Source: Methanoregula sp. UBA276
Lineage (GTDB): Archaea > Halobacteriota > Methanomicrobia > Methanomicrobiales > Methanospirillaceae
NCBI GenBank assembly: GCA_002508495.1
Contig: DANA01000104.1
Span: 1-9,374, forward strand
Reading direction: 5' to 3'
Length of the DNA: 9,374 nt
Positions 6,979 through 9,374 of the stretch are shown one piece after another. A program made the translations under genes and the position numbers. The notes beneath the pieces were generated by a model that made no database searches, was not told the DNA's origin, and was given only the letters and a program-made list of their open reading frames with translations. Position 1 is the stretch's first letter, and each line of letters begins with the position of its first letter.

Positions 6979-7122
6979 TCAGCAAGGTATCCTGCAGTCC
7001 CTGCGCTCTGGTATTGTCGGCAGAACCGGGTCGTTCATCGTGTTGCAGTGCCGGCAGGGGTTTCTTCCCTGCCCGGTTATCTGTCCCCATGCATGCGGGC
7101 GGTCTCGCTTGATATTTGACAT
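6979..7122 (-). CDS. Hypothetical 47-residue Cys-rich protein preceding atwA
   Basis: I do not recognise this protein. It starts at an ATG at 7122 and stops with TGA at 6979, giving 47 residues. It begins MSNIKRDRPHAWGQITG and ends with RDCRIPC. Four cysteines, at 23, 26, 43 and the last residue 47, form a CxxC (NPCRHCN) and a CxxxC pair separated by a Pro-rich linker (VLPTIPERR). That pattern could bind zinc or an Fe-S cluster, or be a modified peptide. It is very basic at the N-terminus with no signal peptide or membrane helix. Support for being real: GAGGTG (7133-7128) lies 5 nt before the ATG, a candidate promoter precedes it, and atwA follows 21 bp downstream on the same strand. It could be an accessory factor for MCR activation or the substrate of the radical SAM enzyme encoded after atwA. 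Coding status rests on these signals, without homology. Confidence 0.7.
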   Translation of the reverse strand: MSNIKRDRPHAWGQITGQGRNPCRHCNTMNDPVLPTIPERRDCRIPC

Positions 7123-7148
7123 AATCACACCTCAGGATCTTCGCAGGG

Positions 7149-7166
7149 AATTATTACGCATATGAG
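7149..7166. promoter_or_regulatory. Copy 1 of shared promoter-region element
   Basis: The plus strand reads AATTATTACGCATATGAG. A near-identical copy, AATTATGCGCATATGAG, lies on the minus strand at 7745-7729 (16 positions shared, one indel, one mismatch). This copy lies 27-44 bp upstream of the mini-protein ATG, close to the expected transcription start, which suits a repressor operator. The core CATATG is itself palindromic. Confidence 0.4.
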
Positions 7167-7170
7167 CATA

Positions 7171-7180
7171 AAGATTTAAG
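7171..7180 (-). promoter_or_regulatory. Putative TATA box of the mini-protein/atwA unit
   Basis: The minus strand reads CTTAAATCTT, preceded by GATC. A start near 7150 would give a leader of about 28 nt before the mini-protein ATG. This fits archaeal spacing, but the region is AT-rich and alternatives exist. The remainder of the 166-bp gap up to 7288 is GC-rich and holds no supported gene. Confidence 0.4.
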
Positions 7181-7288
7181 GATCGCCATCACAGGAGCAT
7201 ATGCGGAGCGGGCACCGGTGTGCATCTCCCGGTTGCTATTGTGGCTCCCGGCACGCCGGCTTCCCCGGCCCGCGTACTGACCATTAGT

Positions 7289-7612
7289 TTACCGGTTATT
7301 CTGGAGGGCGTTTGGGTTTTTGACGCCTTCTAACCGTTTCTTAAGCACCGGGCGCTGCTGCACCAGGTATTTACTGATGGTCCTGTACGGCGGGATAGAA
7401 TCCTGGAACTTCTCGATACGGGTTACCTTGTACTGGCAGGTGAAGAATGGTCCCTGGTAGATCTTCTGTAAAAAACCAGAAATTGCTGGAGCGATTGACT
7501 CATCGAGATTGAAGTGTGCCCGAATATCCCGGACCGTTACCCAGCATGCTGTTGAACCGGATGCCTCCATGTATTGTTCAAGCAGGTCCGTAACTTCCGG
7601 GTGCCGGTTCAT
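7289..7612 (-). CDS. Small winged-helix-like hypothetical protein
   Basis: The 107-residue product is not assigned to a named family. Residues about 22-52 (WVTVRDIRAHF followed by NLDESIAPAISGFLQKIY) look like a helix-turn-helix. They are followed by GPFFTCQYKVTRIEKF (53-68), which could be the two-stranded wing of a winged helix. The C-terminal third is basic (ISKYLVQQRPVLKKRLEG) and could also contact nucleic acid or mediate dimerisation. Two cysteines (23, 58) are present, without a metal motif. No signal peptide or membrane segment is seen. GAGGAG (7626-7621) lies 8 nt before the ATG, a strong site. It stands alone between the metal-transporter genes and the atwA unit, with a palindrome-rich upstream region typical of an autoregulated transcription factor. 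The DNA-binding role is inference from predicted fold only. Confidence 0.72.
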   Translation of the reverse strand: MNRHPEVTDLLEQYMEASGSTACWVTVRDIRAHFNLDESIAPAISGFLQKIYQGPFFTCQYKVTRIEKFQDSIPPYRTISKYLVQQRPVLKKRLEGVKNPNALQNNR

Positions 7613-7680
7613 GAGATTATCTCCTCTCGATCAAAAACAGGAAGAATATGTCCGGGGTCATTCATGCGATGGGTTTCCTC

Positions 7681-7750
7681 TATTATTTCGCCTATTAATT
7701 GGAAGTATGTACAAATTTGTGATATTTACTCATATGCGCATAATTAATTA
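7681..7750. promoter_or_regulatory. AT-rich, palindrome-dense promoter region upstream of the winged-helix gene
   Basis: Within 70 bp there are three perfect 10-bp palindromes: ACAAATTTGT (7711-7720), TATGCGCATA (7733-7742) and TAATTAATTA (7741-7750). Copy 2 of the element shared with the mini-protein/atwA promoter lies at 7729-7745 on the minus strand. TATA candidates on the minus strand are GAAATAATAG (about 7681-7690) and TAAATATC (about 7721-7728). The whole stretch contrasts with the GC-rich flanks. It probably contains the promoter and operators of the minus-strand gene at 7289-7612. Confidence 0.45.
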
Positions 7751-7754
7751 AAAA
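7741..7754 (-). terminator. T-rich terminator after the metal-transporter permease gene
   Basis: The minus strand reads TTTTTAATTAATTA about 70 nt after the permease stop codon, a plausible archaeal terminator for the transporter operon. It overlaps the promoter region of the next gene. Confidence 0.35.
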
Positions 7755-7823
7755 CTTTGGTTTTTCTCCCGCACAACCAGCAGTCCTGAAGGTGACACGA
7801 GATGGTGTGCGTGCAGTCGTTGA

Positions 7824-8630
7824 CTAATTCGGGGTGCAGTGTCTTTTTAGGAGCGCTGCCCCGTAGACTGCCGCACTTACCAGTATGATGGTGGCGCCTG
7901 AGGGGATGTTCAGGAACGCGGAAAGGAAGATCCCCGCGGTGGTGAATACTATCCCGAGAAGGATCGCATACAGCATCATGTTCTTCACCGTTGTCGACCA
8001 TTCGCGGCTGATAGCAGCGGGAAGGGTGAGCAGGGCGATGACGAGGATTATGCCGACAACCTGGATGAGCATAACGACCGTTAATGCAATGAGAACGAGC
8101 AGGATGAGTATAAGCCGTTCAACCGGCAGGTTGGTTACCGTGGCGTACTCTTCATCGAACGTGACCGCGATGAGATCGTTGAAGAGAGCTCCCACCGTGA
8201 TGATGATGATGATGACAAGGAGCAGCATGAGGAGGAGTTCTGTCTGCGGAACCAGCAGGATATTCCCAAACAGGTACCCGAACAGATCGGGAGCAAAACC
8301 GGGCGTCAAATAAATGAAGAGGATCCCAAGGGCCATCCCCGTTGCCCAGACTGCGCCGATAAGAGTGTCCATGTGCTGCTCTGCCCGGTGTTCCAGCTCG
8401 CCTATCGTTAGCGCGGTGCCGATAGTGAATCCCAGTGCCCCGATGAGTGGTTCGATCCCGAGAAAATATCCGAGGCCAATCCCGCCGAATGCTGCATGGG
8501 ATATCCCCCCGCTGATGGCGACCATGCGGCGGATGACAACAAAAGTTCCGATGATGCCGCAGGCAATGCTTGCAAGCACCCCCGCGAGGAGTGCGTTCTG
8601 GAAGAATGCATACTCAAGCAGCGAGAACAC
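7824..8630 (-). CDS. znuB: ABC-3 family metal (zinc/manganese) permease, ZnuB-like
   Basis: The 268-residue product is a polytopic membrane protein with about seven or eight hydrophobic helices, the usual size of ABC-3 permeases that import Zn2+, Mn2+ or Fe2+. Family features are the GGISHAAFGGIGLG motif (about 41-54), the cytoplasmic FDEEYATVTNLPVE loop that contacts the ATPase, and the following VVGIILVIALLTLPAA helix. The start is a GTG at 8630 preceded by AGGAGGAG (8644-8637) at 6 nt; only 3 bp separate it from the ATPase stop, so the genes are one operon. A (GAT)5 run at 8199-8213 encodes a string of isoleucines in a membrane helix. The metal specificity cannot be read from sequence; zinc is the default inference from the ATPase. 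Confidence 0.92.
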   Translation of the reverse strand: MFSLLEYAFFQNALLAGVLASIACGIIGTFVVIRRMVAISGGISHAAFGGIGLGYFLGIEPLIGALGFTIGTALTIGELEHRAEQHMDTLIGAVWATGMALGILFIYLTPGFAPDLFGYLFGNILLVPQTELLLMLLLVIIIIITVGALFNDLIAVTFDEEYATVTNLPVERLILILLVLIALTVVMLIQVVGIILVIALLTLPAAISREWSTTVKNMMLYAILLGIVFTTAGIFLSAFLNIPSGATIILVSAAVYGAALLKRHCTPN

Positions 8631-8633
8631 CGG

Positions 8634-9374
8634 TCACTCCTCCTTTGGGTGCTGGCGCAGGACGCGATGGGGGTGGCCGTGAGCTATAAGATCCACCGGG
8701 CAATGGTAGGCGCCCTGGATCATATCCTCGGTGAGTTCCTGAGAATCATGGGTGAAAAGCCGACGGTTGAGGCAGGCCACTTTGGTGACGTGGGAGACAA
8801 TCACCCCGATATCGTGGGTGACCAGAACAATCGTCATCGACCGGGCAAGTTTTTCCAGGATATCGTAAAACTGTGTCTCTGTCGGGGTATCGACAAAGAC
8901 CGTCGGTTCGTCAAGGAGGAGGATCTGCGGGTTGCCGGCCAGTGCACGGGCAATGACTGTCCGCTGTTGCTCACCGCCGGAAAGGTCAGAGATGGCCCGA
9001 TCGGCAAGGTGGGAGATGCCCATGGTTTCGAGTGCCTTGTTGGCAAGGGAGATGTCTGCAGCTGAAAAGGACTTCAGGATCCCGGTCATCCGGCCAAGCA
9101 GGCCGGAGAGGACCATGTCCCTTACGCTGATGGGGTACTGGAAATCGAACGTTCGCAGCTGGGGGACATACCCCAGGAGGTGACGATTTTCGTGGGGCGC
9201 TCCTCCAAGGATCCGGACAGACCCTCGTTCCGGGGGGGTGATCCCGAGAATGACTTTCAGGAGTGTGGTCTTCCCGCCGCCATTTGGCCCGAGGATGGCA
9301 TAGAAGTCGCCGGGCATGACCCGCAGGTTGATTGCTTCGAGAACGACTTCCCCGTTTCGTCTCAGCCAGACATC
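8634..9374 (-). CDS. znuC: Metal ABC transporter ATP-binding protein, ZnuC-like (5' end missing)
   Basis: The frame is open to the right edge, so the gene begins beyond 9374; the ATG at 9317 is internal because the preceding 19 codons encode the usual first strands (LRRNGEVVLEAINLRV). About 246 residues are visible and only about ten are likely missing. Walker A is GPNGGGKTT, the Q-loop is GYVPQ, the signature is LSGGEQQRTVIARAL, Walker B is ILLLDEPT and the H-loop is LVTHD. The C-terminus has CLNRRLFTH and later IAHGHPHRV, the His-containing tail typical of ZnuC/MntB-type ATPases. After Walker B the protein has VFVD instead of the common AGVD or SGVD. It powers the permease encoded 3 bp downstream; the substrate-binding protein gene is expected upstream, outside the window. 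Confidence 0.92.
   Translation of the reverse strand, partial: DVWLRRNGEVVLEAINLRVMPGDFYAILGPNGGGKTTLLKVILGITPPERGSVRILGGAPHENRHLLGYVPQLRTFDFQYPISVRDMVLSGLLGRMTGILKSFSAADISLANKALETMGISHLADRAISDLSGGEQQRTVIARALAGNPQILLLDEPTVFVDTPTETQFYDILEKLARSMTIVLVTHDIGVIVSHVTKVACLNRRLFTHDSQELTEDMIQGAYHCPVDLIAHGHPHRVLRQHPKEE

Noticed and set aside
7198..7284. Short minus-strand frame in the gap upstream of the mini-protein gene
   Set aside because: About 30 residues, no ribosome binding site, low-complexity Ala/Gly/Pro composition; does not meet the standard that supported the 47-residue gene.
8199..8213. (GAT)5 trinucleotide run as a possible phase-variable repeat
   Set aside because: Changes in a trinucleotide run do not shift the frame, and it simply encodes isoleucines in a membrane helix of the permease.

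Overview
The window most likely comes from a methanogenic archaeon of the order Methanomicrobiales (Methanoregula-like). The decisive gene is atwA, component A2 of the methyl-coenzyme M reductase activation system, known only from methanogens and their relatives. Spaced T tracts and plausible TATA-like promoters also look archaeal. A complete bacterial-type ruvC-ruvA-ruvB operon is unusual for archaea; from memory it is a lineage trait of Methanomicrobiales. The order-level assignment is inference.

Left part (1-2760): the first 33 codons of an AlkA/HhH-GPD-like DNA glycosylase run off the left edge on the minus strand. Divergent from it are an acylphosphatase and then the compact ruvCAB operon for Holliday junction branch migration and resolution. 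This is largely a DNA-repair block.

Middle (2768-7122, all minus strand): reading with transcription there is first a previously hidden 47-residue Cys-rich protein, then atwA 21 bp downstream, then a radical SAM/SPASM enzyme of the peptide-modifying type, then a stand-alone cobalamin-binding protein. The cobalamin protein carries the W-x9-EH signature of CarH-type B12 photoreceptors rather than of corrinoid methyltransferase subunits. It has its own promoter, because T tracts follow the radical SAM gene.

Right part (7289-9374, minus strand): a small winged-helix-like protein of unknown function is preceded by an AT-rich, palindrome-rich promoter. Beyond it lie the permease and ATPase genes of a ZnuBC/ABC-3 metal transporter. 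The ATPase is cut by the window edge, and the binding protein is presumably beyond it.

The most interesting points are the Cys-rich mini-protein in front of atwA (possible partner of MCR activation or substrate of the radical SAM enzyme), the CarH-like B12 domain in a strict anaerobe, and an 18-bp element found both upstream of the mini-protein/atwA pair and upstream of the winged-helix gene. No tRNA, rRNA, CRISPR array or insertion sequence was seen.
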